From the IMG/VR virus record IMGVR_UViG_3300024054_000362, positions 157,423 to 221,422 of that record: a DNA stretch of 64,000 nucleotides; one strand, given 5' to 3'. Numbering within the stretch: position 1 is the stretch's first letter; the number at the start of each line of letters is the position of its first letter. Below the pieces are notes generated by a model. The model saw nothing but the letters and a program-made list of their open reading frames with translations. It had not been told where the DNA came from and made no database searches. This document shows positions 22,551-31,347 of the stretch, one piece after another. Source of the stretch: a virus. Made by a program: the position numbers and the translations under genes.

Positions 22551-23258
22551 ATGAAACCGTTCAAACCTGGTAGCGATCCGCGTAAAGTCTTCAAAGGAGA
22601 ACACCGCGAACGAAAGCCAACTCGACTGTTCACGTTTGATGACCTTGCTACAGCGGCTGTCGAGGCGCCAGCAACGACACGCAAGAAGCTGCGAACGACG
22701 ACGAACGCGAGGACCGTAGCGCTCTACATCGTTGACGCACTGGCCCGTGGCTCTGTCCGACTTTCGGACGAAGAAGCTGTGCAAGCGCTCGCAGGAGCCG
22801 CGACGTTGAAGGAATGGCGAGGTCGTTGGCCACGCTTCGATCTATATCGATGCGGCTACCCCGACTGCGTGAACACGCTCCTCGATGCTGGCCTGTGTGT
22901 TAGCCATGGTGGGTCGGCTCGGCCGACCGTGAAGATTGAGGGTGACCACTTCGTGATGTGGACGGGCCGAGCGTACACACCGATCTGTCGGGTGATTTTT
23001 GGCGTGATCGATTCGGGTGCGGTCGAGCACATTGATCAGAACAGCTGGAACAACCACCCCGACAACCTCATCGCGCCCGCCGACGTTCACGTCCGTTCGA
23101 CGAGACGCAACCGTTGGTCGTATGGCTACGCCGAGCTGGGTGACCTGTTCGGCTTATCGGTCGACGGCACACGACAAGCTGCGTCGCGTGGACTCTTCGA
23201 TCCGGCGTCGCTCGACAGCGTGACGAGCTTCTGGTTCCTTCGACAGACCCCGCGTTAG
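22551..23258 (+). CDS. HNH homing endonuclease-like protein
   Basis: This 235-residue protein has the HNH pattern around residues 160-185: VEHIDQNSWNNHPDNLI, with the catalytic His and the Asn pair. An upstream segment RCGYPDCVNTLLDAGLCVSH may bind zinc. Such enzymes are often mobile and cut intron-less or intein-less alleles. The gene is oriented opposite to its neighbours and lies at the border between the structural-like and replication modules, which fits an inserted selfish gene. Confidence 0.65.
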   Translation: MKPFKPGSDPRKVFKGEHRERKPTRLFTFDDLATAAVEAPATTRKKLRTTTNARTVALYIVDALARGSVRLSDEEAVQALAGAATLKEWRGRWPRFDLYRCGYPDCVNTLLDAGLCVSHGGSARPTVKIEGDHFVMWTGRAYTPICRVIFGVIDSGAVEHIDQNSWNNHPDNLIAPADVHVRSTRRNRWSYGYAELGDLFGLSVDGTRQAASRGLFDPASLDSVTSFWFLRQTPR

Positions 23259-23524
23259 CGCAGGGTCGTATCGTTGCCCTTGCACTTGCGGCAAATTCGA
23301 ATCGAAAGACCGCGGTACGCGAAGTAGGTAATCTCCTGCTCGTTCAGGTTGGTCTTGGCGCACTTCAGGCAGAGCTTCTTCTGCATACCGTGGCGCTCTG
23401 CCATCTCGTACGCGGTATGCCACATGCCGATCTTGGTGGCAGCGACAACCGCGTCTCGAACGTTCCTGAGGGTCATCCCATCGGGGAAGACGTGATCGTC
23501 GGGCAGGGACGGTCGTTGCGCCAT
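23255..23524 (-). CDS. Small zinc-finger-like protein
   Basis: An 89-residue protein after GGGAGGAGAG. The C-terminal half has CLKCAKTN and ICRKCKGND, a four-cysteine zinc ribbon. The N-terminal half is helical (LRNVRDAVVAATKIGMWHTA). It is tail to tail with the HNH gene and one base after the methylase gene. No family is recognised. Confidence 0.55.
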   Translation of the reverse strand: MAQRPSLPDDHVFPDGMTLRNVRDAVVAATKIGMWHTAYEMAERHGMQKKLCLKCAKTNLNEQEITYFAYRGLSIRICRKCKGNDTTLR

Positions 23525-23525
23525 G

Positions 23526-24416
23526 TCACTCTCCTCCCAAGAACGTATCATCGGAAACGATCAGGACCGCCGGTCGAAGTCCTCGACGTTCAGCGGTAGC
23601 ACCGACAGCGTGACGTTCGTGGACAGGCGCGATGGTCGCCCAGCTGTAGAGGTCGCGAACGTACTCATGGTCGCTGTTGGACGCGACGATTGTGGCACCG
23701 CGATCGTGTGCGGCACGAAGGGCCGTGGCGAGCGTGACGTGATCGTCGTCGGAGAAGCCTCCCGCCGTGTACTTGTCGAACGTCTCGTAGTAAGGCGAGT
23801 CGGCGTAGACGACGTCACCTGCTTGCGCGGCAGCGATCGTATCTCGGAAATCGGCGTGGCGAACGTCGGCGCCGCGAAGGGCGTGCGCGACGATCGCCAG
23901 GCTTTCGGCGGTGGGAACGCTCGCGCGACTGCGATCACCGCCGTGCGGGACGTTGAACTTGCCCTTGCTGTTTTCACGGTAGAGACCGTTGAAGCCGAAC
24001 CGGTTCAGGTACAGGAACCGAGCCGCCGCGAGGACCGGGCTACGCGACTCCTCGGCGCGGATGCGGATGTAGCTCTCTTTGTCGGTGCCACGATCCACGA
24101 GCGTCTTCAGCGCCCACGCGACCGATGCGGAGGTCTTCCGGATCGTCTGATACATCGAGATCAGCGGCTTGCAGTTGTCGCCGAGCACCATGTCAGGAAG
24201 CCCGAGATCGAGCGCGACCGCACCGCCACCGAGGAACGGTTCGACGTAACGTCCTCGGGTGACGGCGAGTCGTGCATGAATCGCGGGCGCCAAGAGCGGG
24301 ACCAGCCATCGTTTGCTTCCGACCCACTTGAGTGGCGGGGTGCAGCCGACGCGCGGTGGAAACACGTTCGCTGTGGGAACGGTCGATAGCGGGTTGGGCG
24401 TTGCGGTCGTCATCAT
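23526..24416 (-). CDS. dam: D12-class DNA N6-adenine methyltransferase
   Basis: This protein (296 aa) has the D12 class order: PPLKWVGSKRWLVP near residue 30, the SAM-binding EPFLGGGAVAL near 60, NRFGFNGLYRENSKGKFN near 140, and motif IV as DSPYYETF near 206, in place of DPPY. It methylates adenine in DNA; many phage members act on GATC, but the site cannot be read from sequence. The start is the ATG at 24416 after GGGGGCT. If it targets GATC, it would protect phage DNA and could modulate the GATC-containing palindromes. Confidence 0.85.
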   Translation of the reverse strand: MMTTATPNPLSTVPTANVFPPRVGCTPPLKWVGSKRWLVPLLAPAIHARLAVTRGRYVEPFLGGGAVALDLGLPDMVLGDNCKPLISMYQTIRKTSASVAWALKTLVDRGTDKESYIRIRAEESRSPVLAAARFLYLNRFGFNGLYRENSKGKFNVPHGGDRSRASVPTAESLAIVAHALRGADVRHADFRDTIAAAQAGDVVYADSPYYETFDKYTAGGFSDDDHVTLATALRAAHDRGATIVASNSDHEYVRDLYSWATIAPVHERHAVGATAERRGLRPAVLIVSDDTFLGGE

Positions 24417-24424
24417 AGAGCCCC

Positions 24425-24586
24425 CTAGAGCTGTGCGAACAGGTACAGCGCGAGCACGATCAAGGTCAGCGTGACAGCGTAGCGTAGAAGCTGTTCGAGT
24501 AGACCTGGACTTTGTAGATACGGATCGCTGCTGCGAACGAGCAAGTCGCGCCACAGGTGGTTACGGGTCTCGCGGCTGAGTTTCAC
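24425..24586 (-). CDS. Small protein with C-terminal membrane helix
   Basis: A 53-residue protein starting at a GTG that overlaps the upstream TGA. The N-terminal half is charged (KLSRETRNHLWRDLLV), and the last 22 residues form a membrane helix (AVTLTLIVLALYLFAQL). It ends just before the methylase leader. The function is unknown. Confidence 0.5.
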   Translation of the reverse strand: MKLSRETRNHLWRDLLVRSSDPYLQSPGLLEQLLRYAVTLTLIVLALYLFAQL

Positions 24587-24885
24587 GTTGCCGAGCCTTC
24601 GTAGTCCATGCCGAGCTTTAGCTGGTCACGAAGATCCAGGTAGAAGCTGACCGCGGCACGAACGTCGTCGAAAAATTCTTCGTCGACAGCCACGCCGTCG
24701 GCCCTGTATTGACGCGAGACGCGGAAACGACCGTCTTCGACGCGGTCGATCCAAAAATCTGCGAACAGCTCGATGCCGAAGCCTGCTGGATGCGTCAAGA
24801 CAACCGCGAACGCGGCCATGAGCTGCTCGGCTTGGGCACGTTCGCGTTCTGGATCGATGTCAGCCATAGGGCGCCGAAGGTTCAC
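24583..24885 (-). CDS. Unknown acidic protein
   Basis: A 100-residue protein starting at a GTG that overlaps the tmk stop (GTGA), or at the ATG at 24867. It is acidic and helical (ERERAQAEQLMAAFAVVL, then FFDDVRAAVSFYLDLRDQL) with no clear family. It is probably coupled to tmk and to the small membrane protein after it. Confidence 0.55.
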   Translation of the reverse strand: MNLRRPMADIDPERERAQAEQLMAAFAVVLTHPAGFGIELFADFWIDRVEDGRFRVSRQYRADGVAVDEEFFDDVRAAVSFYLDLRDQLKLGMDYEGSAT

Positions 24886-25562
24886 CCTCGGAGGACGTCC
24901 GTCAACACCTGATCGAGGAGCTTGTCGGTCGGCAAGGTTCCGTCGAGCAGCACCGTGTTGTCGAAGTGCTGGTAGGCGTACGCCAGGTAGCGAGCGCGCA
25001 GTCGCTGTTGGTAGGCGCGGTCTTTCTTCTCATACAGCTCGTTGCGCGTTTCGGCGCGTTTGGCGAAACGTTCCTCCATGACTTCGGGCGGGATGTCGAT
25101 GATGTACACGCGATCCGGACGAAGGAACTGGACGCGCTGCTGGAAGGCGTAGATCGCTTCGACGGGGTACTCCTCGGCCTGATACACGAGGCCGCTGACC
25201 TCGACGAGACGATCGGCGATGATGTAGCAGCCGCGATCGTAGGCGGCTTGGAGGTCCGGATCGCGTTCGACGCGATCGGCGACTAGTAGATACGCCATCC
25301 CGCGCGCGGACACGTGTTCGTGCTTGCTGAACACGCGACGGATCATCTGGCCCGGCGCTGACATCGAACTGGGGAAGTTGCAGGTGTAGATCCTGTCGGT
25401 CGTGACACCTTGCTTGTGCAGCGTCTCGGCGACAGCGCGCGAGAGGGTACTCTTGCCGCTACCGTCAGGGCCCTCGAAGGCGAGGAAGCGTGCACCGCCA
25501 GGGCGTGCCGCGAGGCGCTGTTGATCTTCGTAGTCCATGTGTGCGGTCTTGGTCTCGGTCAT
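24882..25562 (-). CDS. tmk: Thymidylate kinase
   Basis: This 226-residue protein has the thymidylate-kinase P-loop FEGPDGSGKST near residue 29, and a DR motif in IIADRLVEVSG where cellular enzymes have DRY. It phosphorylates dTMP to dTDP, which with ThyX and ribonucleotide reductase supplies dTTP for phage replication. The ATG at 25562 follows GGAGAAG. It lies just after the XPD/DinG-like helicase gene. Confidence 0.85.
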   Translation of the reverse strand: MTETKTAHMDYEDQQRLAARPGGARFLAFEGPDGSGKSTLSRAVAETLHKQGVTTDRIYTCNFPSSMSAPGQMIRRVFSKHEHVSARGMAYLLVADRVERDPDLQAAYDRGCYIIADRLVEVSGLVYQAEEYPVEAIYAFQQRVQFLRPDRVYIIDIPPEVMEERFAKRAETRNELYEKKDRAYQQRLRARYLAYAYQHFDNTVLLDGTLPTDKLLDQVLTDVLRG

Positions 25563-25576
25563 GTTCTTCTCCGAAT

Positions 25577-27643
25577 CTATCGTGAGGCTGATGCGAGGAA
25601 CTTGCCTGCGTCGGCGAGGACTTTCGAAAAGCCGACGAACGGAAGCGAACGGCGCATCATGCCGCCGTACGACTTTGCGAGGATGCGCGTGTCGAGAAGC
25701 ACGAACACACCGCGATCCGTCGTACTGCGAATCAGTCGACCGGCACCTTGCGCCAACTCGATGGCGGCGCGCGGGAAGTAGAAGTCGTCCCAGAAGGTGT
25801 CTGGGTGCTTCTGTTTCATCATGTCGACGAGCGGATCGTTGAACGATTCGAGGGGCAGCTTGTCGATCACGAGGCACGATAGTGCTTCGCCTTGAATGTC
25901 CAGCCCGACCCAAAAGCTCTTAGTCGCGAGGAGGACCGAGTCGGTCTGTTCGCGGAACATGTGCGCGAGGGTCTTGTTGGGCGCGTCGCCCTGAACCAGC
26001 AACGGGTAGTCGATGTTGCCTTGCAACTGCTCCGCGACGTACTTCAGGCGCCGCCACGACGTGAACAGGACGAGCGTGCGCCCTTTGCAATCACGGATGA
26101 GCGTCTTGATCGCTTCAGCGGCCTTCTGGTTGTAGATCGCGTCGTTTTCTGGAATCGGCCACGGGATGCCGAGCGGTACGATGAACTTGGCTTGTGTCGC
26201 GAAGTTGAAGGGGCTCGGTACACGCACACCGATGACGTTGGCGCCGGGGACGTTGGTGCCGCGTTGGGCGAACTGCCAGCTGTGCAGCCGGACGTCTTCG
26301 TTGCCGGCGTTGACTTTGTCGGTGCCGGGTAAAACCGCTTGGCGGACGAGGCCCAGCTCGTCGCGGATGAAGTCGAACGTTCCGCCGCTCGTCATCGTCG
26401 CAGACACGCAGATCACCGACGGGTACCGTTCGAAGACGCGCTCGGAAAGATGCTGTCCGACGCGGTATGGGACGGCGCGAAGCCGGACGGTAGCAGCCGT
26501 GACGCGCTGATCGTCGTTTGGCTTGTCGATCCAGTACGCCGTCGTGTCGTTGAGCTGCCCTGCAAATTCCTTGATTTGGACGACGAACGTCTCAGCACGG
26601 TCGCGACAGGACTTTCGCATCGCACACGTTCCACAGAGCGCGGGCGTGTCACATCCACAGCCGCCCTGCGCAGCCCGCATCGCATCGTCAAGCACGTCGA
26701 CGATTTCGATCGTCGCCACGCAATCGACTTCAGCGACGCGGGGTGATTCCATGTTGAGCGCGTAGCGCGCGACGTCTTCGAAGAAGGGGCTCGCGGTGTC
26801 GCGCAACGCCTTGGCGAGTCCGCGATCGCCGAGATACTTCGAGATGTCGGATGCGAGCTGGTTGATGTGGGTCAGGCCCAGTTCGCGACCGAAACATCGC
26901 CGCGCGATGTTGGCAGCCTCGTGAGCCTCATCGAAGATGACGGTCTGGAAGTTCGTCCACGTCGGATCAGTTGTGTGGAGCAACTTGGAGAAGAACAGGT
27001 CGTAGTTGGCGACCACCACGGTGGCGTTCTCTGCGTTGTCGGCGGCGCGTTCGGCGAAGCACGACTCGTAGTAGGCACACGCGCGACGCCCGCAGCGTTC
27101 ACCAGACACCGAGAAGACGTTCCACGTCCGTTGTGAGACAGCCGGTGGCGCCTCGGACTGATCGCCGGTAGGGGTGGCTGTTCCCCATGCGCTGAGCGCT
27201 TGCGCTTCGATGTTTCCGTCGAGATCGAGTCCCGGAATCGGTGCACCACTGTCGAACATCGCCATCTCGCGCTGGCAGAGGTAGTTCGCACGGCCCTTGA
27301 GGAGCGCGAAACTGAAGTCAATCTCTTCGTCGGCGGCGGCGAAGGCTTTCTCGACGACCGGAAGATCCTTGTCGATCAGCTGCTCCTGCAGCGCCTTGTT
27401 CGCCGTGACGACGAGGACGCGTCGACCCTTGTGGACGGCGTGCCGGATGGCCGGAATCAAGTACGCCATCGTTTTGCCGGTTCCAGTCGGTGCTTCTCCA
27501 AGGAGAACGAGGCGACCTTCGATCGCCTCGTCGACGGCCTGTGCAAGCTGCACTTGACCTTCACGCTTGGAGTACCCCGGGATCACGGTCGCAAGCGCAC
27601 CCGTGAAGTCGTCGAACATGTTGTCGATGTAGTTCGTGCTCAT
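25577..27643 (-). CDS. XPD/DinG-like Fe-S helicase
   Basis: This protein (688 aa) has Walker A GEAPTGTGKT near residue 50, DEAH in VIFDEAHEAAN, and cysteines between motifs I and II (NYLCQREM, then SGERCGRRACAYYESC) that fit the iron-sulfur cluster of the XPD/DinG superfamily. The C-terminal motor has motif VI in ELAQGAGRLIRS. It unwinds DNA 5' to 3' in characterised relatives. A CTAGGGGAGC leader precedes the ATG. It lies between tmk and the polymerase, so it probably acts in replication or repair. Confidence 0.85.
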   Translation of the reverse strand: MSTNYIDNMFDDFTGALATVIPGYSKREGQVQLAQAVDEAIEGRLVLLGEAPTGTGKTMAYLIPAIRHAVHKGRRVLVVTANKALQEQLIDKDLPVVEKAFAAADEEIDFSFALLKGRANYLCQREMAMFDSGAPIPGLDLDGNIEAQALSAWGTATPTGDQSEAPPAVSQRTWNVFSVSGERCGRRACAYYESCFAERAADNAENATVVVANYDLFFSKLLHTTDPTWTNFQTVIFDEAHEAANIARRCFGRELGLTHINQLASDISKYLGDRGLAKALRDTASPFFEDVARYALNMESPRVAEVDCVATIEIVDVLDDAMRAAQGGCGCDTPALCGTCAMRKSCRDRAETFVVQIKEFAGQLNDTTAYWIDKPNDDQRVTAATVRLRAVPYRVGQHLSERVFERYPSVICVSATMTSGGTFDFIRDELGLVRQAVLPGTDKVNAGNEDVRLHSWQFAQRGTNVPGANVIGVRVPSPFNFATQAKFIVPLGIPWPIPENDAIYNQKAAEAIKTLIRDCKGRTLVLFTSWRRLKYVAEQLQGNIDYPLLVQGDAPNKTLAHMFREQTDSVLLATKSFWVGLDIQGEALSCLVIDKLPLESFNDPLVDMMKQKHPDTFWDDFYFPRAAIELAQGAGRLIRSTTDRGVFVLLDTRILAKSYGGMMRRSLPFVGFSKVLADAGKFLASASR

Positions 27644-27657
27644 GCTGCTCCCCTAGT

Positions 27658-30600
27658 TCAGTTGACTTCCGCCCAAGTTTTTCCGGCCTTGGCGTCGACG
27701 GGAAAATTCATCTTGTTGCCGTTGTACTCGACCTCGCGCGTGAAGCACTTCACGACGAGGGCCTTGAGCAGATCCTGATCGTCTTCGTCGCACTCGAAGA
27801 CTACGGCATCGTGGATCTGAAGGATCGGCCACGCGCCCTCGGGCAGGAGCGGCATGATATCCGCGAGCCCCAGGTTGATAAGGTCAGCGCCCGACGCCTG
27901 AATCGGGAAGTTGACGACTTCGGTCAGGTCGAACTGCTTGATCGGAAAACATCGACGACGTCCGAGGATCATGCTTCGGATCTCGCCTTGCTGATCCGCC
28001 ATCCGTTGCATGTCCTGGTGCCACTTGGTGACGCCCGGCATGCGGGTCTTCATCACCTGCACCATCTTGCCGATCATGCCGATGGTGACCTGCGGGTAGT
28101 CGCGGACGACGGCCTTCCACAACGTCTCGATCGAGCCGGCGTAGAACGCGCCGTACTCCGGGCGCTTGATCAGGTCGCGGCGGACCTTGCGTTCGTCGAC
28201 AGGAACCGTGTCGAAGTCCGGCCAGACGATGCGCGCGAACTCGCTATGGATGTCCTTGTCCTTGTGGAAGATGTCGAGGAGGAACGGGTCACCTGACATG
28301 AGCGCGATCAGGCGTGCTTCGAGTTGCTTCGCATCGAAAGCGACGAACGCACGCCCGTACGGTGCGACCACCTGGCTACGGAGGTTGGGGCGTCCCTTCT
28401 TTTTGTCGGCCTTGGGCCAGTTCTGTGCTTGTGGTCCTTCGGAGCGCCATCGTCCAGTGATGGCGTGGACGCTCCATCGTGGGTGAACACGCAGCCACGG
28501 ATCGGCGAAGCCGTAACGGATCTTGCCGGGGATCGGTCGGCCTTCCTTGTCGAGGACCGGGCGATCGAGCATGCGTTCACAGAACGTCGACAGGAGCTTT
28601 GCGTTCTCGCGGTAGTTGAGGAGCGCTTGGATTTCCGGGTACTGCGAGAACGCTTCGAGGACGTCTTTCTTTGTCGAGATTCGACCACTGGCCGTCTGAA
28701 GACTGAGCGGCACACCGCAGGCCTTGAGGAAGGCCACGATGTGATCGCCCGAGTCGATCATGAAGTTGAACTTGCTAGCCTCGATCTCGCCGAGGCGTTT
28801 CGAAATACGTTCGTCAAGATCGATCGGATCGTGCTTTCGCGTACGCCGCGCCTGTTCGAAGGCGAGCCGTTCCTTGAAGCGCGCCAGGATCGTCGGATCC
28901 TGAATTTTGTCGTCCAGCTCTTTTTTGGCCGCATCGATGTTGGCGCGGAAGCCTTTGCGGAGTTGCCCGTTGATTTCTGGATCGATCGGGACGCCCTTCA
29001 TGTGCATCACGCTGGCGGCGTGCGCCATCGCGAGATCCACCTTGTAGGTCTTCTCGGCGTTCGACTCCTTGATGATGAGCGCGATCGGACCTTCGATACG
29101 TGCCGTCGCAAGCGTGTCGCGTGCGTTGTAGGGCAGCAGCTCGTCGAGCGTTCCTTGACCATGGCGGTATTCGGCCTTCCACGGCGGAGCGGCGTAGAAC
29201 TGCGTCAGGACACGCTGAAGGTTGTGTGCGAGGCCTGGGAACGCACTGTGATGCATGAGCATCGTGCAGTGGATTTCGCCGTTGATCTGAAAACCGTGAC
29301 GTTCCAAGACAGGTACGTCGTAGATCCGGTTGTGGAAGATCTTGACGACGGACTCGTCGGCGAACAGTTTGTCGAGCGGTTCGAGAACCTCCGGGATGCA
29401 CAGCTCCCACGCGATGCTGATCGCGCGCTCGAACGTGGCGAGCCCGAGCGCCGACATGTTGGCGTTGTAAGGTGAGAGCGCGGTGTGTTGCTTCGTGTTT
29501 TCGACGAAGGTCTCGGTGTCACACGCGAACCGACCTGAACGGTATGCGTCGACGACGAAGTCGGCGACGAGCTTCTTCGCCCGCTGCCAATCTTCTAGTT
29601 CGACCTGAATGTCGTCGGTGAACTTGATGTCGGCGCCCTGCGAGATCAGGTTCACCTTGGCCGTGTCGTAGAGCAGGTTCCAGAAGGCGAGGTCGACCGT
29701 GTGTGACCCACCACCGCCACTCGCACCGCCGCCACGAAGGATCGCAGCGGGGTGAATGCTCGGGATCACCGCACGCGTCCGTCCGCTGTTGTCGCAGTCG
29801 ACCTCGTGGTACGAGCCCGCCATCTGCGTGATCGAGAACTTCTCGTTGCCAGTGAGTTGTTGGGCGGCGTGAGCCCCGAGGGCGAGGACGGGCACGCCGG
29901 GGAACTGTGCGATCTCTTGTTTGAGTCGGTCGCCACAAGCTTGACGTGCTTGCTTCTTGATGGCGTCGGAGGCGCCGTGCGGCGGTTGGCAGTTGTGAAC
30001 GACGGCTCCGGGCGTGAGGAAGTTGTGCGTGCCTTCCACTTCGAGGCAGTACACGGTCGCGCCTTCGCCTTTTCGTCGGGGGCTCGTACAGACGCTCTCG
30101 GCCTGATCGTAAAAGGCCGCTGCTGGAATGGGCTCGTATGTTTGCGGGTCGTACTTGCCGCGATCTTCAGGTCGAAGTTTGTACGCCATCACAGGTGGAA
30201 CGTAAGTCGCGATCGCAGCACTGAATCGCGCAGTCCCTTCGACCGTGAATCGGATACGGCCGCGCCGAACGCGGTTTTCGAAACCGCGTGCACGTAGTAC
30301 TGCAGAGGCGTGAAGAAGATCTGGTTCGGGAAAGGCGACGCCACAAATCTCGGCGAGCGGACGGTGCCCGTTGCGGATCTGCATGTACCCATCGTCTAGG
30401 TACCAGACGGCAAACAACAGCTCGTCCGCCGAAGCGAGAACAGTCGATGGGATTCGTTTCTTGCCTTCGGGGTAGAAGAGGTCGCGTGTTGCATGTCCCC
30501 ATGCACCGGCAGCTGTACGGAACCCGTACTTAGCTTGCTCATTTTGTCGGGGTGGCTGTTGGAACAGTGACACGCCGAATTTTTTCAACACGCGCGCCTT

Positions 30601-31347
30601 CAGCATCGCGTACTGTTTTTGATCTTCGGCGTGGGTAACTACGAGTGAGCCCTTTGCGAGGGTTCCGTCACCGAGCAACGTTCCATAGGCAACCTGCAGT
30701 GCACGACCCGCAGGTGCCACGTCGCCGGTGGCGATCCACCCACCGTTGATATCGGCGGCGGGTCGCCAACCTTCCGGTGTCAGGACGGGATGATCTTCGG
30801 TAAGTACGGCATGCGTTCGTCCTCGGGCTCCTGCACGTTGCGCCCATCGGAACGATACGTCACGCATCTCGCGCGTTCCTCGTGGATTTCGATACCAGTT
30901 CGTAACGCGCGCTGCGATCACACTCCCTGTTGCGTCGATGGACTGTACGAGTCCGTCATAACGGTTGGCAACGAGGTGATCGATCCGTTTCAGGGATCCG
31001 TCTGCGAGTCGAACTTGGGTGGTCCCTTCGACGCACAGCATGCTGTTCGACACCCACAACGACTCACGTGCGATGCCGAGCCTGGAGAGCGTTTCGTTGA
31101 CGAGACGACCGGAGCTGCCGACGAACGGGCGCTGCTGGATGACTTCGTTCTGGCCAGGTCCTTCGCCGACGACGATGAAGTTTGGCCGTTCCCAGCCCTC
31201 ACCGAAGACAGGTTGGTTCGGTTTGCCGAACTTGCCGAATGGACAGTTTGCGCAGTCGGCGCCGTGCGCGTTGCCGCGGATTGTCTTCGGCGCGTCGTCG
31301 TCGACGAAGCGATCCTCGGACGGCATATCGGCAACGGTGAAGCTCAT
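27658..31347 (-). CDS. Uracil-DNA glycosylase / DNA polymerase A fusion with intein
   Basis: This 1229-residue precursor has three domains. A family 4-like uracil-DNA glycosylase comes first (GEGPGQNEV near residue 61, RPFVGSSG, the Cys split by the intein, LGAHAAQQL, IPSIHPAAIL). A 3'-5' exonuclease follows (FACDTETF near 607, IFHNRIYDVPVL, YNARDTLAT). Last is a family A polymerase (motif A FDAKQLEAR near 1004, motif B RRDLIKRPEYG near 1056, motif C QIHDAVVFE near 1177). All catalytic motifs look intact. The start at 31347 follows GGAGG. The mature enzyme after splicing should have about 881 residues. The glycosylase may remove or sense uracil at the fork. Confidence 0.9.
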   Translation of the reverse strand: MSFTVADMPSEDRFVDDDAPKTIRGNAHGADCANCPFGKFGKPNQPVFGEGWERPNFIVVGEGPGQNEVIQQRPFVGSSGRLVNETLSRLGIARESLWVSNSMLCVEGTTQVRLADGSLKRIDHLVANRYDGLVQSIDATGSVIAARVTNWYRNPRGTREMRDVSFRWAQRAGARGRTHAVLTEDHPVLTPEGWRPAADINGGWIATGDVAPAGRALQVAYGTLLGDGTLAKGSLVVTHAEDQKQYAMLKARVLKKFGVSLFQQPPRQNEQAKYGFRTAAGAWGHATRDLFYPEGKKRIPSTVLASADELLFAVWYLDDGYMQIRNGHRPLAEICGVAFPEPDLLHASAVLRARGFENRVRRGRIRFTVEGTARFSAAIATYVPPVMAYKLRPEDRGKYDPQTYEPIPAAAFYDQAESVCTSPRRKGEGATVYCLEVEGTHNFLTPGAVVHNCQPPHGASDAIKKQARQACGDRLKQEIAQFPGVPVLALGAHAAQQLTGNEKFSITQMAGSYHEVDCDNSGRTRAVIPSIHPAAILRGGGASGGGGSHTVDLAFWNLLYDTAKVNLISQGADIKFTDDIQVELEDWQRAKKLVADFVVDAYRSGRFACDTETFVENTKQHTALSPYNANMSALGLATFERAISIAWELCIPEVLEPLDKLFADESVVKIFHNRIYDVPVLERHGFQINGEIHCTMLMHHSAFPGLAHNLQRVLTQFYAAPPWKAEYRHGQGTLDELLPYNARDTLATARIEGPIALIIKESNAEKTYKVDLAMAHAASVMHMKGVPIDPEINGQLRKGFRANIDAAKKELDDKIQDPTILARFKERLAFEQARRTRKHDPIDLDERISKRLGEIEASKFNFMIDSGDHIVAFLKACGVPLSLQTASGRISTKKDVLEAFSQYPEIQALLNYRENAKLLSTFCERMLDRPVLDKEGRPIPGKIRYGFADPWLRVHPRWSVHAITGRWRSEGPQAQNWPKADKKKGRPNLRSQVVAPYGRAFVAFDAKQLEARLIALMSGDPFLLDIFHKDKDIHSEFARIVWPDFDTVPVDERKVRRDLIKRPEYGAFYAGSIETLWKAVVRDYPQVTIGMIGKMVQVMKTRMPGVTKWHQDMQRMADQQGEIRSMILGRRRCFPIKQFDLTEVVNFPIQASGADLINLGLADIMPLLPEGAWPILQIHDAVVFECDEDDQDLLKALVVKCFTREVEYNGNKMNFPVDAKAGKTWAEVN
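29992..31035 (-). mobile_element. Intein in the glycosylase domain of the polymerase fusion
   Basis: A 348-residue intein starts at Cys (CVEGTTQVRLADGS), ends GAVVHN and is followed by Cys. Block B is HAVLTEDHPVLTPEGW. A LAGLIDADG-type endonuclease is suggested by AYGTLLGDGTL and AVWYLDDGYM, so it may still be mobile. It splits the sequence SNSML / CQPPHG, the position of a likely Fe-S cysteine of family 4 glycosylases (usually KCRPP). Confidence 0.9.
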
